A stretch of DNA of 64,000 bases, from positions 1 through 64,000 of the forward strand of contig CALUTT010000029.1 in the NCBI GenBank assembly GCA_944323775.1, written 5' to 3'. Both the position numbers and the translations under genes were made by a program. Of this stretch, positions 26,118 through 35,945 are shown piece by piece. Numbering within the stretch: position 1 is the stretch's first letter; each line of letters starts with the position of its first letter. Under the pieces are notes generated by a model, which did not search any database, was not told the DNA's origin, and worked only from the letters and a program-made list of their open reading frames with translations. This DNA comes from an uncultured Bacteroidales bacterium (GTDB lineage Bacteria; Bacteroidota; Bacteroidia; Bacteroidales; UBA932).

Positions 26118-26588
26118 TCAGTCTCCAAAGAGGCCCTCCGGCAGATCCATCACGAGTTTTCTGGCATCAGGATCACATCCGATTACAAGGTCCTCATGCA
26201 AAGGTAGCAAAACATCTCCGATACATATGCACACGTGTCCGGGAAATTCCTGCATGCCGTCAGCCACTCCCACGAACCGGTCCTTGTCGTAGACCGACCA
26301 TCCGGTAAAATCCTCTTCCTCAGTGCCTGAATATTCTCCTTCGACGCACAGCCACCGTCCGACCATTTCTTCCGAATCCTCGAGAGTACGCACGTCGCTC
26401 AGGTGCACCACGGCCCTGGACCTCCCCTTGGGCTGGAGCGATTCAATAAAGAAAGGAACCGCGAGTCCGTCGAATTCGACGAACACGGGTTCCTTGACGT
26501 CTATTCCGTCCAGATCGATGTCGCAAGCTCCTATGAGCAGTCCGCCATCGGTACCGTTGGACTTCAGAATCTTGGCAGCACGGAGCAT
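26118..26588 (-). CDS. rimM: Ribosome maturation factor RimM
   Basis: A 156-residue protein needed for maturation of the 30S head. The N-terminal RimM barrel is divergent and slightly short (about 70 residues; normal total near 170), while the PRC-barrel C-terminus ending KLVMDLPEGLFGD matches Bacteroidetes RimM well. The frame runs 41 codons further upstream into rpsP, but those residues are a low-complexity shadow of the S16 tail. The ATG at 26588 lies one base after the rpsP stop, the usual gene order. Confidence 0.88.
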   Translation of the reverse strand: MLRAAKILKSNGTDGGLLIGACDIDLDGIDVKEPVFVEFDGLAVPFFIESLQPKGRSRAVVHLSDVRTLEDSEEMVGRWLCVEGEYSGTEEEDFTGWSVYDKDRFVGVADGMQEFPGHVCICIGDVLLPLHEDLVIGCDPDARKLVMDLPEGLFGD

Positions 26589-26589
26589 C

Positions 26590-27138
26590 CTATGCCTCGG
26601 CGGGAGTCTCCTCTGCAGGCTCCTCTGCCGATGCCTGGGCAGCAGCCTCTGCAGCGGCAGCCTGCTCCTTGGCGGCAAGCTCGGCGGCCTTCTTGGCGAG
26701 AGCCTCTGCACGAGCCTCGTTAACCTTTGTTTCGGCAGCCTTTGCAGCCTTCTTTGCCTCTATCTCGCTGTTCTTGAGACCTGAGATCTTGGCTTCGATC
26801 TTTGCATCGCGCTGAGCCTTCCAGTCATTCCACTTCTTGTCGGACTCGGCCTGGGTGAGAGCACCCTTGGCGACACCGCCGTCAAGATGGTTGCGCAGCA
26901 GCACTCCCTCATAGGAAAGGATGCGGCGCACTGTGAGCGTAGGCTCGGCTCCGACCTTCAGCCATGCAAGCGCACGCTCGAAATTGAGTTCGATTGTGGC
27001 AGGGTTGCTGTTGGGATTGTAGGATCCGATCTGCTCGATGAAACGACCGTCACGTTTTGCACGTGAATCTGCCACTACAATGTGGAAGAATGCGAAATTC
27101 TTCTTTCCGTGGCGCTGTAGACGAATTTTAACAGCCAT
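26590..27138 (-). CDS. rpsP: 30S ribosomal protein S16
   Basis: A 182-residue S16. The conserved domain ([20 protein letters not shown] through [14 protein letters not shown]) fills the first ~90 residues, followed by a ~90-residue Ala/Lys/Glu-rich tail, probably helical, that is usual in Bacteroidetes and absent from E. coli S16. The ATG at 27138 (MAVKIRL) is preferred to an in-frame start nine codons upstream. The promoter lies inside the 3' end region of the flippase gene. Confidence 0.95.
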   Translation of the reverse strand: MAVKIRLQRHGKKNFAFFHIVVADSRAKRDGRFIEQIGSYNPNSNPATIELNFERALAWLKVGAEPTLTVRRILSYEGVLLRNHLDGGVAKGALTQAESDKKWNDWKAQRDAKIEAKISGLKNSEIEAKKAAKAAETKVNEARAEALAKKAAELAAKEQAAAAEAAAQASAEEPAEETPAEA

Positions 27139-27192
27139 TGTGAATCTGTAAGTTAAGTTAAACAATTATCGCTCCTACCCGAGAAGCGGCTG

Positions 27193-27224
27193 CAAATGTA
27201 AGAATTATTTACTTATGAAGCAAA
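27193..27224 (-). promoter_or_regulatory. Promoter of rpsP-rimM-GT2-GT2
   Basis: Minus-strand TTTG (27224-27221), a 20-base spacer and TACATTTG (27200-27193) match the Bacteroidetes consensus. The -33 element lies within the last codons of the flippase-glycosyltransferase gene. The leader would be about 50 bases. Confidence 0.8.
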
Positions 27225-29479
27225 TATCTGAATCCGGGATAATTCCGCGTGTTCATGCCGTCCGGAAGAAGAGGGTTGAAGGGGATTCCGCATTTTTCGA
27301 GACACCACGGAAACGAGAGCTGGTCGCGGCGTGAGAGCCGGAACAGCATGGACCACCACAGTTCGTCCAGACGGATAACCCTCGGATCGTTGTGCCTGCG
27401 GAAGATCAGATTGTTCTCGACAAGTCCCCCGTGACGGCGCTGGCCGTGCAAAAGAAGGAAGGCGCATACGCGCAGGTACCCGGGAATGTCCAGATAACCC
27501 ATCTTGAAGCACATCCAGGCTTCGGAATACACGCAGTCCCTGCTGGGATGCCGCACTCCGCTGTACAGGACGCCCGATTCGGCCTTCCTGCGCAGGACAT
27601 CATAGACAGACCCGTCAGTAATCTCTATGTTCCCGTCGATCCAAAGGCTCGCATCGTACTCCGGAAGAAGCAGGTGCGGGTGCATCTTCGGATAGCGGGA
27701 CAGCAATCTCGGATCTTCGATACCGCAGTCAAGCTCCCTGAACTGCCATACCCCCTCAGCTTCGCATTTCCGCTCCCCCTTTCCGACAAAGCACACGAAA
27801 TCTACGGACGGATCCGTAACGGCAGGCTGACGCAGAGTGTCGTATCCTCCTGTAATACAGGTATATATTACGATTTTACCCTCATGAGGGGCGCAGGTGC
27901 GGACTACAGCCTCGCCGTCTGTCCGCAGGGTCCCGCCTCTGGGGCGCAGCATGAGCTTTCTGCGCACGAACGACCGCTCTCCATCGGTAAGCACCAGAAA
28001 ATAGCTCCCGACAGAGAGCACCGCCCAGCCGCACACGCACACGAGAAGAGTGCGGACGAGCCCTTCCGGCAATGACAGGTGCACGGCCGCGGCACATCCA
28101 AGGGACAGTGCCGACACCGCCAGGAGCGGGAGCACCACCTTCCTGGCAAGCACCCTGAGGCTGAAGCCGGTCTGAGCCCTGACCACAAAAAGCCTTATCA
28201 CGTTCACGACGAGGTACACTGCAATGAAGCACACATATGCCCATGCCGGAGATGCTCCCATCCGGAACGCAAGCCACACAAGCGGAAGGCACAGATAAGA
28301 CACCGCTCCGCTGGCAATGTAGTAGTTGCGTATCCTGCCCTCGGCAAGGATAAGGGTAAGAGCCGAATTGCAGCTCAGGTCCACCAGCAGCGCGACGAGC
28401 GTCAGTCTGACAAAGTCGGCCGAAAAAGCAGGAACGACCCTGAGCCACAGGGAGAGCAGCGTCCCGGTCTCCAGGAAAAGCGGTATGAAGAACACGAATA
28501 TGCCGAGGAAGGCGAACTTCATGCCCTTCCTGACCAGTTCGAAACAATAGTCCTTCTCGCCGGCGCTCCATGACTTTGTGATACGCGGATTGAGCGCTAC
28601 GAGAAAATTCGACACGAACATACGCGCAAGCCCTTCCACCTGCGAGGCCACTCCGCGGGCGGCATTCACGGCAACCCCGAAGAAGACATTGACTATAAGA
28701 TTGACCCCCTGAGTGTTGAAGACACCGGCGCTGGCGCCTATCGTGCTCCACGTGGAGAACCCGGCAATCTGTCTGAAAAGTTTCCCGTCCCACTCCAGAC
28801 GCCCTCTGCATTCGGCGAAATGCCTGCGGCAGTATACTCCGTAAAGGGCTCTGACGCCGACCGACCGGAGGAGCATCAGCACTGCATAAGAACACAGCTT
28901 GTCCGCCGGGGAAAGCGTAATAGCCAAAGCTACAGCGAGCTTAAGCACGGCATCAGCCACACTGATCAAGGCGAATGCCGACATGCGCTCGTGTGCGATT
29001 ATCGCAGCATTGAACGGGACGGCGAAAAGATCCACAACCAGAGTAGCCAGAGAGCAGTGGAGCACAATCCTTGCAGCTTCCATCCTGCCGTCGGGAATCA
29101 TCATGCGGTCTGTCAGGAACCACATTCCGAGAGTCTCCGCCAGCAGCACGAGAACTGCGGCAAAGACCGTCTGGACAAATACCCCGACAGAAAATACCCG
29201 GTGCATGCGGACGGCATCCCCGGACTCGATCTCCACAGCCATGAAGCGCCCTATTGACGAAGAGATGGATGTAGTCAGGAAAGTGAACAGCATCACGGCA
29301 CCGCCGACCGCATTATAGACTCCGTAGTCCTCTGTCCCAAGCGCATTGAGCACCACCCTTGACGTCAGCAGAGCGATGACCGTCATCACGAGCATGCGGA
29401 AGTACAGCAGTATCGTGTTTCTGGCTATCCTTCTGTTGTTTTCCGATATCGAGGCACTCCCTGGCATAGGCGGCTTCAT
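27209..29479 (-). CDS. Oligosaccharide flippase fused to a DUF616-type glycosyltransferase
   Basis: A 756-residue fusion. Residues 1 to about 500 are a MOP/Wzx-type flippase with 12-14 hydrophobic helices (start NRRIARNTILLYFRMLVM; GTEDYGVYNAVGG is typical). Residues from about 535 to the end match the TOD1/MUCI70 (DUF616) glycosyltransferase-like domain: IVIYTCITGGYDTL, HLLLPEYDASLWIDGNI (acidic DGN site), and HPSRDCVYSEA. The domain would sit in the cytoplasm. A TTG at 29485 is in frame, but the ATG at 29479, 2 bases after the ispE stop, is preferred. The arrangement suggests that sugar addition and flipping of a lipid-linked glycan are coupled; that function is inferred. Confidence 0.87.
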   Translation of the reverse strand: MKPPMPGSASISENNRRIARNTILLYFRMLVMTVIALLTSRVVLNALGTEDYGVYNAVGGAVMLFTFLTTSISSSIGRFMAVEIESGDAVRMHRVFSVGVFVQTVFAAVLVLLAETLGMWFLTDRMMIPDGRMEAARIVLHCSLATLVVDLFAVPFNAAIIAHERMSAFALISVADAVLKLAVALAITLSPADKLCSYAVLMLLRSVGVRALYGVYCRRHFAECRGRLEWDGKLFRQIAGFSTWSTIGASAGVFNTQGVNLIVNVFFGVAVNAARGVASQVEGLARMFVSNFLVALNPRITKSWSAGEKDYCFELVRKGMKFAFLGIFVFFIPLFLETGTLLSLWLRVVPAFSADFVRLTLVALLVDLSCNSALTLILAEGRIRNYYIASGAVSYLCLPLVWLAFRMGASPAWAYVCFIAVYLVVNVIRLFVVRAQTGFSLRVLARKVVLPLLAVSALSLGCAAAVHLSLPEGLVRTLLVCVCGWAVLSVGSYFLVLTDGERSFVRRKLMLRPRGGTLRTDGEAVVRTCAPHEGKIVIYTCITGGYDTLRQPAVTDPSVDFVCFVGKGERKCEAEGVWQFRELDCGIEDPRLLSRYPKMHPHLLLPEYDASLWIDGNIEITDGSVYDVLRRKAESGVLYSGVRHPSRDCVYSEAWMCFKMGYLDIPGYLRVCAFLLLHGQRRHGGLVENNLIFRRHNDPRVIRLDELWWSMLFRLSRRDQLSFPWCLEKCGIPFNPLLPDGMNTRNYPGFRYLLHK

Positions 29480-29481
29480 TC

Positions 29482-30252
29482 TCAATCCCTGAAAATGCCG
29501 AATACGGCTGACCCGGATCCCGACATCGACGCGTACACGGCACCGCGCCTGTAGAAATCCTCCTTCAGGGCGGCGATCTCGGGATGGGCAGCAAAAACAG
29601 ACGGCTCGAAATCATTGACAAGCACGTCCCTCCATTCCGGTACAGGTCTGGAAAGGGCCTCCTCAAGCCCTGGCATGACGGCAGTGCGCCTGTCCCTCGG
29701 GACTACGTCGGAATATGCCTCGCGCGTACTCACGCGGCACCCGTCCGGCATGCTTACTTCGATACGGTACCCGTCCAGGTCAAGATCGTATGGCGAGAGC
29801 AACTCTCCGCGCCCGCGGCCCACCATGGGACGGTTATAGATGAAAAACGCGCAGTCCGAGCCGATTCCGGAGGCATATCCGGCAAGCGCCGCGTCGTCAA
29901 GTCCTAGAGAGAACATCGACGAGAGCATCTTCAGGGCGAAGGCGGCGTCGGAAGAGCCGCTGCCAAGACCGGCACCTACCGGGGCATGTTTCACCAGACG
30001 CATGCTGACAGGAGGCAGACTGAAGTCTCTGCACAACGCATGGTACGCCTTCATCGAAAGGTCGGACATCGGATCCCAGTCCCCGCCCACAAGCGTAAGG
30101 CTGGTCCTTCCGTCGCCGGATTCCTCTATCTCAAGTTCGTCATGGAATCCGGAATAAGGGACAAAGAGAGTCTCCAGGTCATGATACCCGTCGTCTCTCC
30201 TGTGCAGAATGCTCAGCCCGAGGTTTATCTTGACGTTAGGAAATGCTTTCAT
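29482..30252 (-). CDS. ispE: 4-diphosphocytidyl-2-C-methyl-D-erythritol kinase
   Basis: A 256-residue GHMP-family kinase of the MEP pathway. It starts with [14 protein letters not shown] and has the ATP loop APVGAGLGSGSSDAAFAL and the C-terminal MSGSGSAVFGIF. The ATG at 30252 lies 17 bases inside the end of sufD, so the two are translationally coupled; the flippase fusion follows almost directly. IspG and IspH, later enzymes of the same pathway, are iron-sulfur proteins, which gives a possible reason for linkage to the suf genes. Confidence 0.95.
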   Translation of the reverse strand: MKAFPNVKINLGLSILHRRDDGYHDLETLFVPYSGFHDELEIEESGDGRTSLTLVGGDWDPMSDLSMKAYHALCRDFSLPPVSMRLVKHAPVGAGLGSGSSDAAFALKMLSSMFSLGLDDAALAGYASGIGSDCAFFIYNRPMVGRGRGELLSPYDLDLDGYRIEVSMPDGCRVSTREAYSDVVPRDRRTAVMPGLEEALSRPVPEWRDVLVNDFEPSVFAAHPEIAALKEDFYRRGAVYASMSGSGSAVFGIFRD

Positions 30253-30829
30253 AGACCTCAGCCGCGATTTCTTCCGGGAGTCTCGAGCTCACAGGAGCGA
30301 TGAACGCCAGCTTCTGGAGCCGGCGGGCTTCGTCCTCGGGAATACCCCTTGAACGCATGTAGAACAGCTCCTCGTCGCTCAGGAAACCTGAAGTACATCC
30401 ATGAGAGCACTCCACATCGTCGGCATAGATCTCAAGCTGGGGCCTTGCCTGGACAAGTGCGCTGCCGCTCAGAAGCAGCGTATGGTTCTCTTGCATGGCC
30501 TTGGTCTTCTGGGCATCCTGTGCGACATAAATCAGCCCGTTGAACACGGCCTTCGCCTTTCCGCCGACAATCCCGAGGAAATTCTGCCTCGAACTGCTTC
30601 CCCCGGAATTGTGCTTCACAAGAATATCCAGGTTCAGGTCCTCGTCCGAATTGCAGATGTAGAGTCCGGCCAGGTCCAGCGAACACCCCGGAGCGTCTAT
30701 ATCCACTTCCAGAGACACATGAGCGCTGGTGCCCGGCAGGACGACCAGAGTCAGCCTGACAGACTCCGCACCGTCAAGCCTGAGCAGCGAGGGAACAGAG
30801 TCCCTGCCTATTACCATAACCTTATCCAT
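30236..30829 (-). CDS. sufD: SufD-like Fe-S assembly protein, half-length
   Basis: A 197-residue protein corresponding only to the C-terminal part of SufD (usual length about 420-450). The visible core is the parallel beta-helix end with [20 protein letters not shown], including the conserved His, and the helical C-terminus [18 protein letters not shown]. The N-terminal helical domain and most of the beta-helix are missing; the bases upstream are sufC, so nothing has been lost to a frameshift nearby. The ATG at 30829 overlaps sufC by 8 bases. It would form the SufBCD scaffold with SufB and SufC. It may be a genuine short form in this lineage. Confidence 0.85.
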   Translation of the reverse strand: MDKVMVIGRDSVPSLLRLDGAESVRLTLVVLPGTSAHVSLEVDIDAPGCSLDLAGLYICNSDEDLNLDILVKHNSGGSSSRQNFLGIVGGKAKAVFNGLIYVAQDAQKTKAMQENHTLLLSGSALVQARPQLEIYADDVECSHGCTSGFLSDEELFYMRSRGIPEDEARRLQKLAFIAPVSSRLPEEIAAEVYESIS

Positions 30830-31574
30830 CGATGCCTGCGTATCCGTCCTTTTCAATTATATCCACGAGTTCCCGGCCGCCGGTTCTCACAATCCGCCCG
30901 TCCTTGAGGACATGCACGACATCGGGGACAATATAGTCCAGCAGCCTCTGGTAGTGAGTAATGACTATCGACGCCGTCTGCGGAGTGTGCAGGGCGTTGA
31001 CTCCCTGGGCGACTATGCGCAGGGCATCGACGTCAAGGCCGGAATCAGTCTCGTCCAGAATACTCAGCGACGGCTCGAGCATCGCCATCTGGAATATCTC
31101 GTTGCGCTTTTTCTCGCCTCCGGAAAATCCGACATTCACTTCTCTCCTGGCAAATTCAGGCTTCATGCTGACCATGGCCATCTTCTCTTTCATAAGGCTG
31201 AGGAATTCCGCAGGCTTCAGTTCCTCCAGGCCTGCGGCCTTGCGCCTTGCATTCAGCGCGGCCTTCATGAAATTGGTGATGCTGACTCCGGGTATCTCGA
31301 CAGGGTACTGGAAACTCAGGAAAATCCCGGCCCAGGAACGCTCTTCCGGGGTCATCGCAAGCAGGTCTCTGCCGTCGTAAGTCACGCTGCCGGCAGTCAC
31401 CCTGAAATCAGGGCGTCCGGCAAGCACGGCTCCGAGTGTGCTTTTCCCCGCACCGTTAGGACCCATTACGGCATGAATCTCGCCGCGTCTGAGGGTCAGG
31501 TCCACCCCCTTGAGTATCTCCTTCTCACCGACACTGGCGTGAAGGTTCTTTATTTCAAGCAGTATTTCATTCAT
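30822..31574 (-). CDS. sufC: Fe-S cluster assembly ATPase SufC
   Basis: A 250-residue ABC-type ATPase of the SufBCD iron-sulfur scaffold. Walker [12 protein letters not shown], signature [12 protein letters not shown], Walker [13 protein letters not shown], and the switch His in [11 protein letters not shown] are intact. It starts 8 bases inside the end of pnuC and overlaps sufD by 8 bases, so translation is coupled along the whole suf group. Confidence 0.96.
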   Translation of the reverse strand: MNEILLEIKNLHASVGEKEILKGVDLTLRRGEIHAVMGPNGAGKSTLGAVLAGRPDFRVTAGSVTYDGRDLLAMTPEERSWAGIFLSFQYPVEIPGVSITNFMKAALNARRKAAGLEELKPAEFLSLMKEKMAMVSMKPEFARREVNVGFSGGEKKRNEIFQMAMLEPSLSILDETDSGLDVDALRIVAQGVNALHTPQTASIVITHYQRLLDYIVPDVVHVLKDGRIVRTGGRELVDIIEKDGYAGIDG

Positions 31575-32151
31575 CTTTCTTGTACATTTTTCTCCATGAG
31601 ACCAACGACCATACGCCGTTGGCGATATACAGGGCGCTCACAACCGGCATCAGGTAGAGTCCTGAAAGTATATAGAGTGTCGCATTGCCCACGTTCACCA
31701 GCAGCCACACTATCCAGCATTCCCAGTACTTCCTCGCACTGAGATACTGCGCGCACAGTGTAAGCATCAGCATGAACGAATCCAGGTACGGGCTGGAGGG
31801 ATTGTCGAAAACATGTATCAGGACAAAACTCCACACCGCCGCCGCGGCAAACACGCCAAGTACATACAGAGGAATCCGCTCCGCACGTATGTGCCCCACC
31901 TTCAGCCTGTGGCTGTCGGAAGAGCTGCGCTCGTCCTCCCGGGGGTGGGTCCACCTGTAATGCCCGTAGGCGTTGATCAGCAGCGAAATCGGCTGCAGCA
32001 CCATAGCTGAATACAGATGCTGGTTCAAGAACAGCACGAAAAGGAATATGTTGTAGACATATCCCACGTAAAAGTTGTATTTTGAATTGCGTCCGGCAAG
32101 GAATACGCAACTCAGGCCGAGAACGGCCGACACTATTTCCACCCAGCTCAT
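31567..32151 (-). CDS. pnuC: Nicotinamide riboside/mononucleotide transporter PnuC
   Basis: A 194-residue integral membrane protein with about seven helices. Family residues include [34 protein letters not shown], and the end motif [20 protein letters not shown], whose Trp and Asn bind the vitamin. PnuC facilitates uptake of nicotinamide riboside for NAD synthesis. It is inserted between sufB and sufC: its ATG shares one base with the sufB stop (TAATG) and its 3' end overlaps sufC by 8 bases. This is an unusual location. Confidence 0.92.
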   Translation of the reverse strand: MSWVEIVSAVLGLSCVFLAGRNSKYNFYVGYVYNIFLFVLFLNQHLYSAMVLQPISLLINAYGHYRWTHPREDERSSSDSHRLKVGHIRAERIPLYVLGVFAAAAVWSFVLIHVFDNPSSPYLDSFMLMLTLCAQYLSARKYWECWIVWLLVNVGNATLYILSGLYLMPVVSALYIANGVWSLVSWRKMYKKDE

Positions 32152-33599
32152 TATCCTATTGTTCCTTCAAGTGAAACGGAGAGCAGTTTCTGCGCCTCGA
32201 CGGCAAACTCCATCGGCAGTCGCGAAAGGACCTCCTTCGCATATCCTCCTACAATCAGCGCAACGGCATCCTCCCTGTCGATACCTCGCTGGGTGCAGTA
32301 GAACAGCTGGTCCTCGCTTATCTTCGATGTCGTGGCCTCATGTTCAACAATCGCGGAAGGACAGGAGTTGCGTATCACCGGGAAGGTGTGCGCACCGCAC
32401 CTGTCCCCGATCAGCAGGGAATCGCACTGGGAATAGTTTCTGGCATGGACGGCGCCCGGCGCCATCTGCACAAGTCCGCGGTAGCTGTTCTCGCTCCTTC
32501 CGGCAGAAATCCCCTTCGAGACTATCCGGCTGCGGGTATCGCGCCCTATGTGTATCATCTTGGTCCCGGTGTCGGCCTGCTGGAAGTTGTTCGTCATGGC
32601 AACGCTGTAGAACTCGGACGACGAGTTGTCTCCCTTGAGTATCGTGCTCGGATACTTCCATGTGACCGCCGAACCGGTCTCCACCTGGGTCCAGCTCAGA
32701 TGCGAGCCGCTGCCCTTGCATATTCCCCTCTTCGTCACGAGGTTGAGTATGCCGCCCCTGCCTTCGGCGTCGCCCGGATACCAGTTCTGGACGGTGCTGT
32801 ACTTGACATCGGCGTCCTTCTCGACCACTATCTCCACCACTGCGGCATGGAGCTGGTGTTCGTCCCTCATCGGAGCGGTGCAGCCTTCCATGTAGCTGAC
32901 AGAAGAGCCCTCGTCGGCGACTATCAGCGTCCTCTCGAACTGGCCGGTACCGCTGGCGTTGATGCGGAAATAGCTGGACAGGTCCATGGGGCACTTCACG
33001 CCCTTCGGTATGTAGCAGAACGAGCCGTCGGAGAACACGGCGGAATTCAGGGCCGCATAGAAATTGTCCCCGACAGGGACAACGCTCGCAAGATACTTGC
33101 GAACCAGGTCGGGATATTCCTTCACGGCTTCGGAAAAGGAACAGAAGATGATGCCCTTTTCCGCAAGAGTCTTGCGGAAAGTCGTGGACACGCTGACCGA
33201 ATCGAACACGGCATCCACCGCAACCTCGCCCCTGGGCTTCACGCCCGCAAGCACCTCCCTCTCTGAAAGAGGTATCCCCAGCTTGTCGAATGTCTCCATC
33301 AGGGCCGGGTCTATCTCGGTGGGCCTGTCCTTGTCCCGCTTGGGAGCGGCGTAATATATGATGTCCTGAAAATCAATTTCCGGCATGCGTATGTGCCCCC
33401 ACGTCGGAGGAGTCATCTTCTGCCACCTCCGGAACGCGTCCAGCCTGAACCCGAGCAGCCACTCCGGCTCTTCCTTCTTGGAAGAGATGAGGCGGATGAT
33501 GTCTTCGTTCAGGCCCTTGGGGACATATTCCTGCTCGACATCGGTCACGAAACCGCTGTCGTACTGCCTGTTTGTCAAATCTTTTAGAATCTCATCCAT
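32151..33599 (-). CDS. sufB: Fe-S cluster assembly protein SufB
   Basis: A 482-residue scaffold subunit on which Fe-S clusters are built. Typical segments are [76 protein letters not shown], and the C-terminal [21 protein letters not shown]. The frame runs 76 codons further upstream into the divergent symporter gene; the ATG at 33599 ([10 protein letters not shown]) is the family start. A minus-strand TATCTTTG element at 33614-33607 ends 7 bases before this ATG. Confidence 0.96.
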   Translation of the reverse strand: MDEILKDLTNRQYDSGFVTDVEQEYVPKGLNEDIIRLISSKKEEPEWLLGFRLDAFRRWQKMTPPTWGHIRMPEIDFQDIIYYAAPKRDKDRPTEIDPALMETFDKLGIPLSEREVLAGVKPRGEVAVDAVFDSVSVSTTFRKTLAEKGIIFCSFSEAVKEYPDLVRKYLASVVPVGDNFYAALNSAVFSDGSFCYIPKGVKCPMDLSSYFRINASGTGQFERTLIVADEGSSVSYMEGCTAPMRDEHQLHAAVVEIVVEKDADVKYSTVQNWYPGDAEGRGGILNLVTKRGICKGSGSHLSWTQVETGSAVTWKYPSTILKGDNSSSEFYSVAMTNNFQQADTGTKMIHIGRDTRSRIVSKGISAGRSENSYRGLVQMAPGAVHARNYSQCDSLLIGDRCGAHTFPVIRNSCPSAIVEHEATTSKISEDQLFYCTQRGIDREDAVALIVGGYAKEVLSRLPMEFAVEAQKLLSVSLEGTIG

Positions 33600-33621
33600 A
33601 TTTCTGCAAAGATAGCAGAAA

Positions 33622-35121
33622 ATGTCTATTTTTACGCCCGCCATGGTCATAGGAGCCATCATCTTGTACTTCTCCATAATCATTGGAGCCAGCCTGATAC
33701 TGTCCCGCAGGGGCGGCAGGGCTTCCGATTTCTTCCGGGGAAGCGGCAAGTCGCCGTGGGCAGTGGTGGCCATCGCCATGATAAGCACATCAATCTCAGG
33801 GGTTACGTTCGTGTCTGTACCGGGCATGGTGGCGGCCTCGGAGTTCTCCTACCTGCAGATGGCTCTCGGATTCATCGCCGGCTATGTTGTCATAGCGTAT
33901 GTGCTGCTGCCGCTCTACTACAGGAGGCGCACCAACAGCCTGTACTGCTATCTCGAAACCCGGTTCGGGCAGTGGAGCTACCGCAGCGGGGCGGCCTTCT
34001 TCCTGCTTTCCAAGGTGCTCGGATGCGGGGTCAAGATGTACCTTACCGCAATAGTCCTGCAACTCGTGCTCTTCGCTCCGCTCGGGATACCGTTCTGGGT
34101 CAACGCAGCCCTGACCATGGCCGCCGTCTACCTCTACACTTTCAGGGGAGGCGTCCGTACCCTGGTCTGGACAGACATGATGCAGACCCTTTGTCTGCTC
34201 GGCACCGTGGTGCTCAGCATAATATTCATAGGGAAGGGTATGGGCCTGGACTTCGGAGGCATATGCTCCACGGTCAGGGACAGCGGAATGACCCGGATCT
34301 GGTTCCTTGACGACGCAAGGGATACCCGCTACTTCTGGAAGCAGTTCCTTGCCGGAATGTTCACGACCATAGCGATGACGGGGCTCGACCAGGACATGAT
34401 GCAGAAGAACCTGTCGTGCAGGAGCCTTAGGCAGAGCCGCAAGAACATGCTTTCATATGGGGTCGCGTTCGTGCCCGTGAACTTCCTCTTCCTGTGCCTC
34501 GGTGTGCTGCTGTATTCGTTCGCATCGAGCCGGGGTATCGAGGTTTCCAAGCCGGACGACCTGTTCCCCACCATAGCCTGCGGCTCTCCGGGGGATGGTG
34601 CCGCCCCGTACATGCCGCCTGTAGTGAGCCTGCTTTTCGTGCTGGGGCTGGTTTCCGCAGCATTCAGCAGCTCCGGCTCATCCCTGACCTCTATCACGAC
34701 TTCGGTGACCGTCGACCTGCTCAGGGCCGACCGGAGACTTCCGGAGCAGCGGCTCAGGAGGGTGCGGAGCGCGGTGCACATAGCGGCCGCGGCGGTAATG
34801 GGCGTGGTGATAGCGGCCTTCAGGCTGATAGGCAGCGAGAGCGTGATAAACGCGGTATATACCGTGGCCTCCTACACCTACGGGCCGCTGCTCGGCCTTT
34901 TCGCCTTCGGGATATTCACCCGGCGCAGGGTGCTCGACAAGGCCGTACCGTTCATCTGCACGACGTCGCCCCTGATATGCCTTGTCCTCGCCACCCGCAG
35001 CGAGCAGTGGTTCGGCTGGAAGATAGGGTTCGAGCTGCTGATAATCAACGCGGCGCTGACTTTCATAGGGCTCACGGCTGTCTCTTTCAGGAGCGGCAGA
35101 GGGCATCAACATACAACCTGA
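33622..35121 (+). CDS. Sodium:solute symporter (SSS family)
   Basis: A 499-residue transporter with about 13 hydrophobic helices. [35 protein letters not shown] wording at residues 35-65 (read in parts: [24 protein letters not shown]) and the helix with [16 protein letters not shown] match the family. It uses a sodium gradient to import a solute; the substrate cannot be assigned. It is divergent from sufB with only 22 bases between start codons. A later in-frame ATG at 33643 is possible. The AT-rich RHS-associated genes begin just past its end on the other strand. Confidence 0.9.
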   Translation: MSIFTPAMVIGAIILYFSIIIGASLILSRRGGRASDFFRGSGKSPWAVVAIAMISTSISGVTFVSVPGMVAASEFSYLQMALGFIAGYVVIAYVLLPLYYRRRTNSLYCYLETRFGQWSYRSGAAFFLLSKVLGCGVKMYLTAIVLQLVLFAPLGIPFWVNAALTMAAVYLYTFRGGVRTLVWTDMMQTLCLLGTVVLSIIFIGKGMGLDFGGICSTVRDSGMTRIWFLDDARDTRYFWKQFLAGMFTTIAMTGLDQDMMQKNLSCRSLRQSRKNMLSYGVAFVPVNFLFLCLGVLLYSFASSRGIEVSKPDDLFPTIACGSPGDGAAPYMPPVVSLLFVLGLVSAAFSSSGSSLTSITTSVTVDLLRADRRLPEQRLRRVRSAVHIAAAAVMGVVIAAFRLIGSESVINAVYTVASYTYGPLLGLFAFGIFTRRRVLDKAVPFICTTSPLICLVLATRSEQWFGWKIGFELLIINAALTFIGLTAVSFRSGRGHQHTT

Positions 35122-35142
35122 CCTTCCTGTAAAGCATCGTTC

Positions 35143-35241
35143 CTACACTTTTCCTATCTTCCTGACAGGAACATGGATACGGCATAGACGGTGAAGCTGA
35201 GCCATATCCATACGGTTGCGGATGTTCTCGTTATTTGCCAT
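35143..35241 (-). pseudogene. Frameshifted remnant of an RHS-associated membrane protein
   Basis: The minus strand from 35241 starts as MANNENIRNRM, nearly identical to the start of the gene at 36587 (NENIRNRMIWLSFTVYAVSM). One extra base at the following codon (CGTATGGATATGG against CGCATGATATGG) shifts the frame; without it the text would read on as IWLSFTVYAVSMFL. The frame then stops after 32 codons and nothing homologous follows. It is the decayed last member of the membrane-protein series in the RHS operon. Confidence 0.85.
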
Positions 35242-35254
35242 AAACATTAACCAT

Positions 35255-35929
35255 TCAAAATACATAATACGCAGAACCAAAGCACATGGGCAGTAACAAG
35301 CACAATATGAACAATATCGGCAATACCAAGGCTGCTATTATTATACCTAATACCCACAGACTGCTTCTGACTATCCTTTGTTTGCGCGAATATATCTTCC
35401 GGACCCTATAGGCACATTGTTTCATTTCATAGGACAAGGCATATTGCAATATAAGAAAACTCAACAGCCATAGATAATAGCCTCCTCCTTTCTGGCCAAT
35501 CAAGATATCAGGCCCCATATCAAAGTCCGAGACCTTGTCATGGCAGAAATAGAACAATACTATTATCAGTATGGACAGCGGCATCCATGTATATACGAGA
35601 GATGTATCGACTGAATGTCTGTATATCCGGATGAAAGCTATGAAATATATTATATTCAAAAGCCATATCATTCTGAATGGAATCTCGCCATACAATATAT
35701 CAACAATATCATAATGCAACCCGGCTATACCTAAGAATAATATGCCAATGCCTCTATTATAATCATCGCTGGCCGCATTGCCTATTTCAAGATAGGGTTG
35801 GAGCGTCAAAGAATGAAGATAGTATGACGGACATTCTATTATATAGCAGAACGGCAGGAACATGGATACGGCAAAGACAGCAAGGCTGAGCCATATCATA
35901 CGGTTACCAATGTTAATGATATATGACAT
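35255..35929 (-). CDS. RHS-associated four-helix membrane protein, paralogue 3
   Basis: A 224-residue integral membrane protein of no named family. It shares with the gene upstream the N-terminal NRMIWLSLAVFAVSMFLP, the middle GEIPFRMIWLLNIIYFIA, FYFCHD, and the late GGGYYLWLLSFLI. It adds a very basic stretch (YRVRKIYSRKQRIVRSS) and a final helix. The DNA is AT-rich compared with the surrounding genome. The start is the ATG at 35929; a TTG two codons earlier is in frame. It follows its paralogue by 16 bases. Immunity or membrane-anchoring function for the RHS system is inferred. Confidence 0.8.
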   Translation of the reverse strand: MSYIINIGNRMIWLSLAVFAVSMFLPFCYIIECPSYYLHSLTLQPYLEIGNAASDDYNRGIGILFLGIAGLHYDIVDILYGEIPFRMIWLLNIIYFIAFIRIYRHSVDTSLVYTWMPLSILIIVLFYFCHDKVSDFDMGPDILIGQKGGGYYLWLLSFLILQYALSYEMKQCAYRVRKIYSRKQRIVRSSLWVLGIIIAALVLPILFILCLLLPMCFGSAYYVF

Positions 35930-35945
35930 TACCAATATCTCCTAA

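Noticed and set aside
27882..28895. A 337-codon minus-strand frame inside the flippase gene
   Set aside because: It is a shadow frame of the GC-rich flippase; it is Arg/Cys/Gly-rich with no domain, while the flippase frame has clear motifs and a full-length product.
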